NCBI GenBank assembly: GCA_902790625.1
Contig: CADASP010000020.1
Coordinates: 17,319-81,318, forward strand
Length of the DNA: 64,000 nt
Direction of reading: 5' to 3'
Source: an uncultured Prevotellaceae bacterium
Lineage (GTDB): Bacteria > Bacteroidota > Bacteroidia > Bacteroidales > Bacteroidaceae
In this document: piece by piece, positions 7,400 through 16,158 of the stretch
How positions within the stretch are numbered: the stretch's first letter is position 1
Layout: each line of letters begins with the position of its first letter
Made by a program: the position numbers and the translations under genes
The notes under the pieces: generated by a model
Databases searched by the model: none
Told to the model about the DNA's origin: nothing
Seen by the model: only the letters and a program-made list of their open reading frames with translations

Positions 7400-9061
7400 A
7401 TGAAACGACTATTCACTACTACTACGTTGCTGGCCGCCGCCGTTGCGGGTGCGCTGGCCTGCACCAATTTCATCGTGGGCAAGAAAGCCTCGAAAGACGG
7501 TTCCGTCATCTGCTCCTATTCGGCCGACAGCTATGGCATGTTCCAAGGACTGGTGCACTATCCTGCCGCCAAGCACCAGAAAGGCGAGATGCTGAAGGTG
7601 TATGAATGGGACACCAACCGCTATCTGGGCGAGATAGCTCAGGCTGAGCAGACGTGGAACGTCATCGGCAACATCAACGAGTGGCAGCTCACCATTGGCG
7701 AGACCACCTTCGGCGGGCGCGAAGAGATGGTCGACACCACCGGCATCATCGACTATGGCTCGCTCATCTATATCACCCTGCAGCGTGCCAAGAACGCCCG
7801 TGAGGCCATCGACGTGATGACCACGCTGGTGGAGCAGTATGGCTATTGCTCCGAGGGCGAGACATTCACCATCTGCGACCCCAACGAGGCGTGGATCATG
7901 GAGATGATGGGTACCGCCAGCGACCGCAAGATAGAGAAGGGGCGCACCGTGTGGGTGGCCCTGCGCATTCCCGACGACATGATTTGCGGCCACGCCAACC
8001 AGAGCCGCATCACCCGTTTCGACATGAAGGACAAGACGGGCAACGTGCGCTATTCGAAAAATGTGGTGAGCTATGCCCGCAAGATGGGATGGTTCAGCGG
8101 CAAGGACGAGGACTTCAGCTATAATGCCGCCTACGCTGCCCCCGACTTCTCAGGCCGCCGCATCTGTGACGCCCGTGTGTGGAGCTTCTTCAACCGCTAT
8201 GCCGACGGCATGGACCGCTACATCCCCTGGGCCGAGGGGCGCAACAAGAATGCCGAGCCGCTGCCGCTGTGGGTGAAGCCCAACAGGCTGCTCGGCGTGG
8301 CCGACGTGCAGGCCGCCATGCGCGACCATTTCGAGGGGACACCCTTCAGCGTGGCCATCGACGGCGACAGCGCCGACATCGGCGGTGGCATCTGGGAGAT
8401 GCCCTACAGGCCTACGCCCCTCTACTTCGAGGTCGATGGGAAGAAATACTTCAACGAGCGCCCCGTGAGCACCCAGCAGGCGGGCTTCGTCTATGTCAGT
8501 CAGATGCGCTCGTGGCTGCCTCGCCAGGTGGGCGGCTGCTTCTGGTTTGCCAACGACGACGGCAACATGGTGCCCTTCACACCCGTCTACTGCTGCACCA
8601 ACGTGTCGCCACGGCCCTACAACACGCCGGGAGCCGACGATGTCACCTTCTCGTTCGACAATGCCTTCTGGGTGCAGAACTGGGTGTCGAACATGGTCTA
8701 TCCACGCTATTCGATGCTCTTCCCCACCTTGCAGCAGGTGCGCGACTCGCTCGACCAGAGCTACTTCCGCCTGCAGAAAGAGGTGGAAGACCGTGCGCTG
8801 GCTCTCAGCGAGACTGAGCGTGTGAAGTTCCTCACCGCCTACACCGCCGAGAAGGCCGAGCAGATGCTGGCACGCTGGAAGCAACTGGCCACCTTCCTCA
8901 TCGTGAAGTTCAACGACATGACCTCGAAGCCCACCGACGAGCAGGGACGGTTTGTGAAAACGCCAAACGGACTGGGTGCCACCGTGAAGCGCCCCGGCTA
9001 CTCCAAGCGCTACGCACGCCAGATTATCAAGCAGACAGGCAAGCGCTACGAGGCTGAATAG
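7400..9061 (+). CDS. C69-family dipeptidase, secreted
   Basis: A 553-residue Ntn-hydrolase that cleaves dipeptides in the periplasm or outside. Residues 1-20 form a signal or propeptide (MKRLFTTTTLLAAAVAGALA) and Cys21 of ACTNFIVGKKAS is the expected N-terminal nucleophile after cleavage. Further C69 hallmarks: DGSVICSYSADS at about 33-44, EGETFTICDPNEAWIMEM at about 152-169, and HANQSRI. Length is usual for the family in Bacteroidales. It starts 65 bp after rnpB; the beta-galactosidase follows by 27 bp, so both may be cotranscribed. Confidence 0.92.
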   Translation: MKRLFTTTTLLAAAVAGALACTNFIVGKKASKDGSVICSYSADSYGMFQGLVHYPAAKHQKGEMLKVYEWDTNRYLGEIAQAEQTWNVIGNINEWQLTIGETTFGGREEMVDTTGIIDYGSLIYITLQRAKNAREAIDVMTTLVEQYGYCSEGETFTICDPNEAWIMEMMGTASDRKIEKGRTVWVALRIPDDMICGHANQSRITRFDMKDKTGNVRYSKNVVSYARKMGWFSGKDEDFSYNAAYAAPDFSGRRICDARVWSFFNRYADGMDRYIPWAEGRNKNAEPLPLWVKPNRLLGVADVQAAMRDHFEGTPFSVAIDGDSADIGGGIWEMPYRPTPLYFEVDGKKYFNERPVSTQQAGFVYVSQMRSWLPRQVGGCFWFANDDGNMVPFTPVYCCTNVSPRPYNTPGADDVTFSFDNAFWVQNWVSNMVYPRYSMLFPTLQQVRDSLDQSYFRLQKEVEDRALALSETERVKFLTAYTAEKAEQMLARWKQLATFLIVKFNDMTSKPTDEQGRFVKTPNGLGATVKRPGYSKRYARQIIKQTGKRYEAE

Positions 9062-9088
9062 TGTTTTTTATTCACAGGACACACGGAA

Positions 9089-11548
9089 ATGAAGACGATA
9101 AGACGAACCGCTGTTTTGCTGCTGATGTTGACCGCGCTCCTGTCCGCCAGTGCCCGTGAGCGGCAAAACTTCGACAAGGGTTGGCGCTTCATCCTGGCCG
9201 ACTCGGCAGTGATGGCAAAGCCCGACTACGACGACGGCCACTGGCGACAGCTCAACGTGCCCCACGATTGGGCCATCGAGGGCGACTTCTCGGCTGGCAA
9301 CCCCAGCGGAGCGGGCGGTGGGGCACTGCCAGGAGGGGTGGGGTGGTACCGAAAAGAATTCAGAATTGCGAATTCCGAATTGCTGAAGGAAAACAAGGCA
9401 TTCGTCCTTCGTCGTTCTGAATTACTGAAGCTGGAGTTCGATGGTGTCTACATGAACAGCACCGTCTACGTCAATGGCCAGCAGGTGGGTTATCGGCCTT
9501 ACGGCTACAGCTCGTTCGAGTACGACATCACCCCCTACGTGCATGAGGGCGACAACGTGGTGGCCGTGCGAGTGGACAACAGCGACCAACCCAACTCGCG
9601 CTGGTATAGCGGTTGTGGCATCTATCGCCATGTGTGGCTCACGAAGGTGCATCCCGTGCATGTGAAGCATTGGGGCACCCATGTGCAGACTGAGATGCTG
9701 ATGTACAAGGGCGACGTGCTCATCGATGTGGAACTGGAGAACCCCAACGGCGTGAAGGCGCAGGTGCGCCATTCGCTGCTCGACCGCCAGGGGCGTGTCG
9801 TGGCCCGCTCGAAAGGGCTGCATTCGAAGATGGAGGTGAAGCGGCCCTTCAGCTGGGGCATCGACCATCCTTATGTATATAATGTTCGCACTGAAGTGCT
9901 GGTGGGCGGAAAGGTGGTCGACACCTACGACACGCCGACGGCGTTCCGCAGGTTCCGCTTCGACCCTGAGACGGGCTTCAGTCTTAACGGGGAGCGCATC
10001 AAGCTCAATGGTGTCTGCGAGCACCACGACTTCGGCTGTCTGGGAGCGGCGCTCAGCGAGGATGCCCTGCACCGCAAGCTCACCAAGCTGAAGGCCATGG
10101 GCGTGAACGCCATCCGCAGCAGCCATAACCCCCCAGCGCCTGAGCTGCTCAGCATGTGCGACACAATGGGCCTCATTGTCATGGACGAGAGCTTCGACAT
10201 GTGGCGGCGCCGGAAGACGCAGAACGACTATGCCCGATTCTTCGACGAGTGGCATGAGCGCGACCTCACCGACCTGGTGTTGCGCGACCGCAACCATCCC
10301 TGCATCCTGATGTGGTCGATAGGCAACGAGGTGCTGGAGCAGTGGAGCAGTGCCGAGGCCGACACGCTCACGCTGGAACAGGCCAACCTGATACTGAACG
10401 CCGGCCACGATGCCTCGACGCTGGCCAAGGAGGGCGAGCTGTCGGTGCAGAGTCTGCTGACACGCCACTTGGCCGAGATTGTACGGCGCTACGACACCTC
10501 GCGACCCATCACGGCGGGCTGCAACGAGCCAAGCCCCAACAATCATCTCTTCAAGAGCGGAGCCATCGACATCATCGGCTTCAACTATCACCACGAATGG
10601 GCAAAGAACGTGCCCAAGAACTTCCCCGACAAGCCTTTCATCTTCAGCGAGAGCGTCAGCGCCCTGCAGACGCGCGGCTACTACATGATGCCCAGCGACA
10701 AGGTGTACAAGGCGCCGAAGGAGTGGTGGCTGCCCTATACCGACCCCACATTCATGTGTTCGGCCTACGACAACATGCACGCCTCGTGGAGTTCGACGCA
10801 TGAAGAAATGTGGGACGTGGTGAAGCACAACGACTTCGTGGGTGGACAGTTTATCTGGACGGGCTTCGACTACATCGGCGAGCCTACTCCCTACGGCTTC
10901 CCCGCCCGCAGCAGCTATTTCGGCATCATCGACCTGGCGGGCTTCCCCAAGGATGTGTATTATATGTATCAGAGCGAGTGGACGCACGACAAGCCCGTGC
11001 TGCACCTCTTCCCCCACTGGAACTGGCTGCCCGGCCAGACCATCGACCTCTGGTGCTATTATAACCAGGCCGACGAGGTGGAGCTGTTTGTGAATGGGAA
11101 GAGCATGGGAGTGAGAAGCAAGTTGAATGCTCCTTCGGGGGCCTCCTCCTACCATGTGGCTTGGCGCGTGCAGTTTGAGCCGGGCGAGATAAAGGCCGTG
11201 AGTCGGAAGGATGGGAAGGTGGTGGCCGAGCAGACCATCCGCACGGCTGGCGCTCCCCATCACATCCGCCTGACAGTGGACTATGCGGGCAAAGACCTCA
11301 CCTTCGTCAACGCCGAGGTGGTGGATGCCCAGGGCAATCTCTGTCCGTGGGCCGACGACCAGCTCTTCTTCACCACCGATGGCGGCGCACAGGTGGTTGC
11401 CACCGACAACGGTTGCCAGACATCGATGGAGCGGTTCACGTCGCCCAATCGTAAGGCCTTCTTCGGCAAGTGCATGGCCGTGGTGCGCGGAAAGGGAAAA
11501 CTGAAGGCCCAGGGCTACAACCTGCCCTCGGCCGAAATCAATTTATAG
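9089..11548 (+). CDS. Glycoside hydrolase family 2, beta-galactosidase-like
   Basis: An 819-residue secreted enzyme (signal peptide residues 1-23) that would remove beta-linked galactose or a related sugar from glycans. Order: sugar-binding domain (about 25-200), Ig-like domain (about 205-300), TIM barrel (about 305-600), then DUF4982-like and C-terminal Ig-like domains. The acid/base is Glu414 in WSIGNEVLEQW; the nucleophile is likely Glu521 in IFSESVSAL. Odd: residues around 90-112 (FRIANSELL to RSELLK) come from an in-frame repeat at 9357-9430 that sits between the family motifs WYRKEF and LEFDGVYMN. Substrate cannot be fixed from sequence alone. Confidence 0.9.
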   Translation: MKTIRRTAVLLLMLTALLSASARERQNFDKGWRFILADSAVMAKPDYDDGHWRQLNVPHDWAIEGDFSAGNPSGAGGGALPGGVGWYRKEFRIANSELLKENKAFVLRRSELLKLEFDGVYMNSTVYVNGQQVGYRPYGYSSFEYDITPYVHEGDNVVAVRVDNSDQPNSRWYSGCGIYRHVWLTKVHPVHVKHWGTHVQTEMLMYKGDVLIDVELENPNGVKAQVRHSLLDRQGRVVARSKGLHSKMEVKRPFSWGIDHPYVYNVRTEVLVGGKVVDTYDTPTAFRRFRFDPETGFSLNGERIKLNGVCEHHDFGCLGAALSEDALHRKLTKLKAMGVNAIRSSHNPPAPELLSMCDTMGLIVMDESFDMWRRRKTQNDYARFFDEWHERDLTDLVLRDRNHPCILMWSIGNEVLEQWSSAEADTLTLEQANLILNAGHDASTLAKEGELSVQSLLTRHLAEIVRRYDTSRPITAGCNEPSPNNHLFKSGAIDIIGFNYHHEWAKNVPKNFPDKPFIFSESVSALQTRGYYMMPSDKVYKAPKEWWLPYTDPTFMCSAYDNMHASWSSTHEEMWDVVKHNDFVGGQFIWTGFDYIGEPTPYGFPARSSYFGIIDLAGFPKDVYYMYQSEWTHDKPVLHLFPHWNWLPGQTIDLWCYYNQADEVELFVNGKSMGVRSKLNAPSGASSYHVAWRVQFEPGEIKAVSRKDGKVVAEQTIRTAGAPHHIRLTVDYAGKDLTFVNAEVVDAQGNLCPWADDQLFFTTDGGAQVVATDNGCQTSMERFTSPNRKAFFGKCMAVVRGKGKLKAQGYNLPSAEINL
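9357..9430. repeat. GAATTC-type inverted repeat inside the GH2 gene
   Basis: AATTCAGAATTGCGAATTCC, then CGAATTGCTGAAG and later TCTGAATTACTGAAG. It replaces the short loop normally found between WYRKEF and LEFDGVYMN and stays in frame. Confidence 0.6.
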
Positions 11549-11668
11549 ACTATAGGTATTGGACTTTAGACTTTGGACTTTAGACTGTAGACTTTAGACT
11601 GTAGACTTTAGACTGTAGACTTTAGACTGTAGACTTTAGACTGTAGACTTTAGACTATAGACCATAGT
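11547..11668. repeat. AGACTTT/AGACTGT tandem heptamer array
   Basis: About 15 seven-base units alternate AGACTTT and AGACTGT in the spacer between the GH2 gene and the B3/4 gene. It fills most of the 170-bp gap; no promoter box was seen in it. Confidence 0.9.
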
Positions 11669-11718
11669 TTTTATCTGCTTTTCAAAAGAATTCATCTCAC
11701 CCCCTAACTCATCAATCC

Positions 11719-12384
11719 ATGAACATCATCGTTTCCGACGAAATAAAAGCCGTGTGTCCCCCGTTTGTGGGGGCGTGTGTGGATGCGCAAGTTGTGAACA
11801 CCCCTTATAGCGAGGCGTTGTGGCAGGAGATTCATCAGGCCGAAGAGCGCTTCCGCAGTGAGCTGACCACCGAGAGCCTGAAGGAGCTGCCCTCGATAGC
11901 CGCCACACGCGCGATATATAAGAAATGTGGCAAAGACCCCTCGCGCTACCGTCCCGCCAGCGAGCAGCTCATACGCCGCATGCTACAGGGCAAGGAACTC
12001 TATCAGATTGATACGCTCGTAGACCTCATCAACCTGGCATCCATCACCTACGGCTACAGCATCGGCGGCTTCGATGCCGACCGCTTCGTTGGCGACACGC
12101 TGACGCTGGGCATCGGTCGCGAGGGCGAACCTTACGAGGGCATCGGTCGCGGGCCGCTCAACATCGCCGGGCTCCCCGTCTACCGCGACACGCAGGGTGG
12201 GGTAGGGACACCCACCAGCGACCACGAGCGCACCAAGATCACCCTCGGCACCCGCCACCTTGTGGTGCTCATCAATGGCTACGACGGCAACCAAGAGCGG
12301 GTGGTGGCCAACGCGCACTTCATCCAGCAACTGTTGCAGCGCTACACCCAGAGCGACGGCGGCACAGTCGTGGTGTATAGATAA
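11719..12384 (+). CDS. B3/B4 (tRNA-editing-like) domain protein
   Basis: A 221-residue cytosolic protein whose centre matches the B3/B4 domain of the phenylalanyl-tRNA synthetase beta chain, also found as a free-standing protein. Seen: AIYKKCGKDPSRYRPASEQL (about 62-81), then a long segment with NLASITYGYSIGGFD. Free-standing forms are thought to edit or bind amino acids or tRNA; the exact role is unknown. The acidic lipoprotein gene follows after 21 bp, so they are probably one operon. Confidence 0.82.
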   Translation: MNIIVSDEIKAVCPPFVGACVDAQVVNTPYSEALWQEIHQAEERFRSELTTESLKELPSIAATRAIYKKCGKDPSRYRPASEQLIRRMLQGKELYQIDTLVDLINLASITYGYSIGGFDADRFVGDTLTLGIGREGEPYEGIGRGPLNIAGLPVYRDTQGGVGTPTSDHERTKITLGTRHLVVLINGYDGNQERVVANAHFIQQLLQRYTQSDGGTVVVYR

Positions 12385-12405
12385 ACCCGAAACAAGTATA
12401 AAGGA

Positions 12406-13482
12406 ATGAAAAAGCAGTATTTCGTGATGGCCGTGGCCGCCATCTTTGCATGGGCCACAGTATGCTCTTGCGGCAGCAAGGACAAGAGCAGTACGGCACA
12501 AACCGACGACGCTGACGAGGAAATCGTCGAGGACGATGAAGATGAAGATGAAGCCGACGAGGAGTTCAACGATAAGGCCGACTACTTCTACTTGTCTGCC
12601 GACATGGCCCTCCTCGACCTCTATGGCCCAGTGCAGTCGGCAGTCTATTCAGAGCGCAACCAAGCCGATGTCAACCTCCGCTTTGGCTGCGATGCCTACC
12701 TCATCAGCATGACCCGCATCGTCGACGGCAAGCCCGAGGTGGCCAATCTGTTGCGCGATGCCCGTGGCCGCATCACCGACATTGAGTGGTACAGCGACGC
12801 CCCTTGGGTGACGATGTTCGACTATGGACAGGACATCATGCCGCAGCCCGTGCTCTACATCTCGACCAACCGCACGGGCAACTCTGTCACATTCGAGTTT
12901 ACCCGCGACGACAATGGCCGCATCAACCATGTTGAGCGCACCGAGACGGTGCACTTCGGCGAGGTAGGAGACCAGCCCGCCGTCAGCATCAAGATGGGCG
13001 ACACCGACAGCTATGGCAACTGGCTGCAGTGTACCATCGACGAAGGAGACTACGGCAAGAACGTCATTAAGCGCAGCATCAAGTACAACAAGGACGACGG
13101 CTCGAAACTGCAGAGCGCCCTCGACAAGGAGCAAAAGAAGGTGAAGGCGTTCATCACCGACATGTATAACAACTACAAGTATGGGGATGAAGACTTCCTG
13201 AAAGAACACTGCACCGAGCGGCTGCTCAATCAGTTGCGCGAGGCCTACGAGTACGATGGCGAGGGCTATGCCTTCTGGCTCTTCCGCACCAGCTCGACCG
13301 ACGGCCTTGGCGATGGCACCAGGGTGGTCGACGTCAACACCGACGACGGCCTGTGGTATGTCTACGATTTCTACGACGGAAGCATGCGAGGCAAGAACCG
13401 CGTGAAGTGTGTCGTCGTGGATGGAAAAGTGTGGATGGACGAAGTGGAGCGCCTCTATGACGAGGCAGCGGAAACCAATTAA
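12406..13482 (+). CDS. Acidic lipoprotein of unknown function
   Basis: 358 residues. A signal peptide ends at VCSC (Cys22 the likely lipidated residue), followed by a very acidic linker (EDDEDEDEADEEF at about 46-58) and then a folded region. The middle (about 70-210) has short strands with repeated D/N turns; the C-terminal 120 residues (KVKAFITDMYNNYKYGDEDF onward) resemble an NTF2-like or DUF4829-like fold, a tentative reading. The stop lies two bases before a palindromic element (13485-13587) that separates it from the convergent cca gene. I do not recognise a specific family. Confidence 0.75.
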   Translation: MKKQYFVMAVAAIFAWATVCSCGSKDKSSTAQTDDADEEIVEDDEDEDEADEEFNDKADYFYLSADMALLDLYGPVQSAVYSERNQADVNLRFGCDAYLISMTRIVDGKPEVANLLRDARGRITDIEWYSDAPWVTMFDYGQDIMPQPVLYISTNRTGNSVTFEFTRDDNGRINHVERTETVHFGEVGDQPAVSIKMGDTDSYGNWLQCTIDEGDYGKNVIKRSIKYNKDDGSKLQSALDKEQKKVKAFITDMYNNYKYGDEDFLKEHCTERLLNQLREAYEYDGEGYAFWLFRTSSTDGLGDGTRVVDVNTDDGLWYVYDFYDGSMRGKNRVKCVVVDGKVWMDEVERLYDEAAETN

Positions 13483-13484
13483 AA

Positions 13485-13587
13485 GCCCACCCCCAACCCC
13501 TCCCCAAGGGAGGGGCGTTTGGTTAGACTTCTCCGCAGTAAGACTATATAAGTTCCCCTCCCGTACGGGAGGGAATGGGGGTGGGTA
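13485..13587. repeat. Palindromic element, copy 3, forming the cca C-terminus
   Basis: GCCCACCCCCAACCCCTCCC at one end and GGGAGGGAATGGGGGTGGGT at the other; the core CTCCGCAGTAAGACTATATA matches copies 1 and 4. It lies between convergent genes; read on the minus strand its end encodes LPTPIPSRTGGELI and the stop of cca. Confidence 0.85.
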
Positions 13588-15133
13588 GCCCCATTTCCTT
13601 CGCCTTCTGCATCAGCAGCTGCATGAGCGGCTCGCGCTCGTTGGCCACGCGGTTGTCGAGCACGGCGTCTTTCAGGTATTGCTTCAGCACGCCCACCTCG
13701 CGCGACGGCTTCAGGCCGAAGAGCTGCATGATCTCGTTGCCGTCGACGACGGGCTGCAGCAGCCGCTTGTAGTCCTTCTCCTTCAAGTCGGTCAGCTTCT
13801 CGCGCACCATGCGGAAGTTCTCTAAGAATATTTTCTTCTTCACCTCGTTCTTGCTGGTGATGTCGGCTTCGCAGAGCGTCATCAGGTCATCGATGTCGTC
13901 GCCGGCGTCGCTCAGCAGACGGCGCACCGCCGAGTCGGTCACCACGTCGTCGGCAATGGCCTGGGGGCGCATGTGCAGCTCCACCAGCTTCTCCACGTAG
14001 TGCATCTCTGCGCCCATGGGTAGCTTCAGGCGGCGGAAGATGGGGGCCACCATCTTCATTCCCAGATAATTGTGGTTGTGGAATGTCCAGCCCACGGCGG
14101 GGTCCCAGCGCTTGCTCTTCGTCTTGCCGATGTCGTGCAGCAGGGCGGCCCAGCGGAGATAGAGAATGGAACCCACCCCCAACCCCTCCCGAACGGGAGG
14201 GGCGTTTGTATAGTCTTGCTGCGGAGCAATCTGACCAAGCTCCCCTTCCGTACGGGAGGGGTTGGGGGTGGGTTCTTTTTTAGCAACGTTGTCGAGCACC
14301 TCTAACGAGTGATAGAAGTTGTTCTTGTGAGCACGGCCATTGCGCTGCTCCACGATGTCGAGGGCGGCCACCTCGGGCAGGATGATTTGCAGCAGACCAG
14401 CCCGTTGCAGGTCGACGAATCCGCGGCTGGGGGTGGGGGAGAGCATGATTTTGTTCAACTCCACCGAGATGCGCTCCATGCTGACTATTTTGATGCGGTC
14501 TGCCATGCGCTCCAGCGCCTCAAAGGTGGCATCCTCAATCTGGAAGCTCAGCTGGGTGGCGAAACGCACGCAGCGCATCATGCGCAGGGGGTCGTCGCTG
14601 AAGGTCACCTCGGGGTCGAGTGGCGTGGCGATGATGCCGTCCTCCAGGTCGGCCAGCCCGTTGAAGGGGTCTATCAGCTGTCCGAAGCGGTGGCTGTTAA
14701 GGCAGATGGCCATGGCGTTGATGGTGAAGTCGCGGCGGTTCTGGTCGTCCTCCAGCGTGCCGTCTTCCACGATGGGCTTGCGCGAGTCGTGGCTGTAGCT
14801 CTCGCGGCGGGCACCCACGAACTCCACCTCCAAGAGTGAAGAGTGAAGAGTGGAGAGCGAAGAATCTATCTTGATTTGCGCCGTGCCGAAGTTCTTGAAC
14901 ACGCTCAGATGGGCGCGCCGTCCCAGCCGTTTCTTCAGGCGCGTGGCCACCTCGATGCCGCTGCCCACCACCACCACGTCGATGTCGTTGCTGGGGCGCT
15001 GCAGGAAGATGTCGCGCACGTAGCCGCCCACCACATAGCACTCCACGCCCATCTCGTCGGCCACCTGTCCTATCTGGTGGAAGATGGGCTGGTCGAGGAT
15101 GACGGCCAGTTCTTCGTCGCTGTATAGTTTCAT
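13544..15133 (-). CDS. cca: CCA tRNA nucleotidyltransferase with HD domain
   Basis: Adds or repairs the 3' CCA of tRNAs. The start is MKLYSDEELAVIL at 15133, 10 bp after queC; a longer frame upstream overlaps queC and is rejected. Seen in 529 residues: nucleotidyltransferase core GGYVRDIFL with NDIDVVVVGSG (about 30-60), RRDFTINAMA (about 135), a tRNA-binding middle, and an HD phosphohydrolase-like domain (LLHDIGKTKSKRW, about 330). Two palindromic elements enter it: copy 4 adds about 35 residues (PTPNPSRTEGELG and on) just before the HD domain, and copy 3 makes the last 14 residues. Both keep the frame. This should be an essential or near-essential gene. Confidence 0.92.
   Translation of the reverse strand: MKLYSDEELAVILDQPIFHQIGQVADEMGVECYVVGGYVRDIFLQRPSNDIDVVVVGSGIEVATRLKKRLGRRAHLSVFKNFGTAQIKIDSSLSTLHSSLLEVEFVGARRESYSHDSRKPIVEDGTLEDDQNRRDFTINAMAICLNSHRFGQLIDPFNGLADLEDGIIATPLDPEVTFSDDPLRMMRCVRFATQLSFQIEDATFEALERMADRIKIVSMERISVELNKIMLSPTPSRGFVDLQRAGLLQIILPEVAALDIVEQRNGRAHKNNFYHSLEVLDNVAKKEPTPNPSRTEGELGQIAPQQDYTNAPPVREGLGVGSILYLRWAALLHDIGKTKSKRWDPAVGWTFHNHNYLGMKMVAPIFRRLKLPMGAEMHYVEKLVELHMRPQAIADDVVTDSAVRRLLSDAGDDIDDLMTLCEADITSKNEVKKKIFLENFRMVREKLTDLKEKDYKRLLQPVVDGNEIMQLFGLKPSREVGVLKQYLKDAVLDNRVANEREPLMQLLMQKAKEMGLPTPIPSRTGGELI
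14169..14275. repeat. Palindromic element, copy 4, in frame in cca
   Basis: AACCCACCCCCAACCCCTCC at the left mirrors GGAGGGGTTGGGGGTGGGTT at the right; the core TATAGTCTTGCTGCGGAG is the reverse of that in copy 3. It inserts about 35 residues between NVAKK and the LRWAALLHDIGK segment. Confidence 0.88.
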
Positions 15134-15143
15134 GGTGATGATG

Positions 15144-15797
15144 TTAATGCAGATAGATGGTGTTGTCGGGCACGCCAGCCTCGGCCAGTGCCTCGCGGCG
15201 CTCCACGCAGGTGCCGCAGGTGCCGCAGTGGTGGTCGCCGCCTTTGTAGCACGACCACGTCTCGCTGTAGTCGATGCCCAGCTCATGGCCTCGGCGGGCG
15301 ATGTCGGTCTTCGTCCAGTGGGTGTAGGGGGTGAGCAGGGTGATGCCGGGGAAGGTGCCGACCTGTGCGGCGGCGCTGAAGGCCTCCACAAATTCGGGGC
15401 GGCAGTCGGGATAGATGGTGTGGTCGCCGCTGTGGTTGGCCATCATCACGTGCTGCAGTCCGCGGCTCTCGGCCAGGCCCACGGCCACGCTGAGCATGAT
15501 GCCGTTGCGGAAGGGCACCACCGTGCTGTGCATGTTGTCGTCGGCATAGTGGCCATCGGGGATGTCTTCGCCGCCAATGAGCAGCGAACTCTTGAAGTAT
15601 TGCCCCATGAAGGCCAGGGGCACCACTATATGCTCGATGCCCAACCGCTGGCAGTGCAGCCGGGCGAAGGGAATCTCGCGGGCATTGTGCTTGGAGCCAT
15701 AGTCGAAGGTCACGGCCAGAGCGATGCGCTCGCGATAGTCGTGGAGCAGCGTCACCGAGTCCATGCCTCCACTGAGGATGAGAATGCAGTCTTTCAT
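15144..15797 (-). CDS. queC: 7-cyano-7-deazaguanine (preQ0) synthase
   Basis: Converts 7-carboxy-7-deazaguanine, ammonia and ATP to preQ0 in the queuosine pathway. The 217-residue protein has the PP-loop SGGMDSVTLL at 9-18, FDYGSKHNARE at about 31, and zinc-binding cysteines in SCYKGGDHHCGTCGTC near residues 183-198. It is the first gene of an apparent queC-cca pair (10-bp gap), joining two tRNA-maturation functions. A TACTTTTG box at 15823-15830 (minus) lies about 25 bp before the start. Confidence 0.95.
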   Translation of the reverse strand: MKDCILILSGGMDSVTLLHDYRERIALAVTFDYGSKHNAREIPFARLHCQRLGIEHIVVPLAFMGQYFKSSLLIGGEDIPDGHYADDNMHSTVVPFRNGIMLSVAVGLAESRGLQHVMMANHSGDHTIYPDCRPEFVEAFSAAAQVGTFPGITLLTPYTHWTKTDIARRGHELGIDYSETWSCYKGGDHHCGTCGTCVERREALAEAGVPDNTIYLH

Positions 15798-16158
15798 TTT
15801 CGTCGTTGTTGAAATGATGATGCAAAAGTACGCAATTTATGCGAACTGTGCAAAAAAGCGAGCAAAAAACCGCATGGCAGTGGCAAACATGGTCACAAGA
15901 ATGGCTGTTACGTCTCCGTCAGTTGAAAGGCCGTGGCAGTCTGTGGCTCAGAGGGGCAGACGGTAGCCCAGCGTCAGCATCAGGTGGCGGCGGCGTTTCG
16001 TAAGCCCGCGAAACGCCGTCTTATATACGCGAATATGCACGGTTGAAACGTGCGCTTGGCTCTGCCGCCTGCCACCGAAGGGACGCAAGCGACAGAGCCA
16101 AGCGACAAATCTGCCCGAGCGGGGAATCAGCCTGGGCGGAACCCTCCGCGTCAGTGGC
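15798..16158. other. Spacer upstream of queC
   Basis: Holds the queC promoter box. On the minus strand, MLTLGYRLPL and a stop at about 15950-15980 resembles the last strand of an outer-membrane barrel, but the upstream frame is not barrel-like, so it is not called. The rest is repeat-like (CGAAACGCC inverted pairs). Confidence 0.45.
15823..15830 (-). promoter_or_regulatory. Promoter -7 box for queC-cca
   Basis: TACTTTTG on the minus strand fits TAnnTTTG. Confidence 0.6.

Noticed and set aside
11560..11665. CRISPR array
   Set aside because: Units are only 7 bp, contiguous and without spacers; no cas genes are near.
13544..15391. Longer start for cca overlapping queC
   Set aside because: The extra N-terminal residues are low-complexity and overlap queC; MKLYSDEELAVIL at 15133 is the natural family start.
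15948..16040. Minus-strand LMLTLGYRLPL-stop as the end of a barrel protein
   Set aside because: Only about ten residues look right and the upstream frame is not barrel-like.
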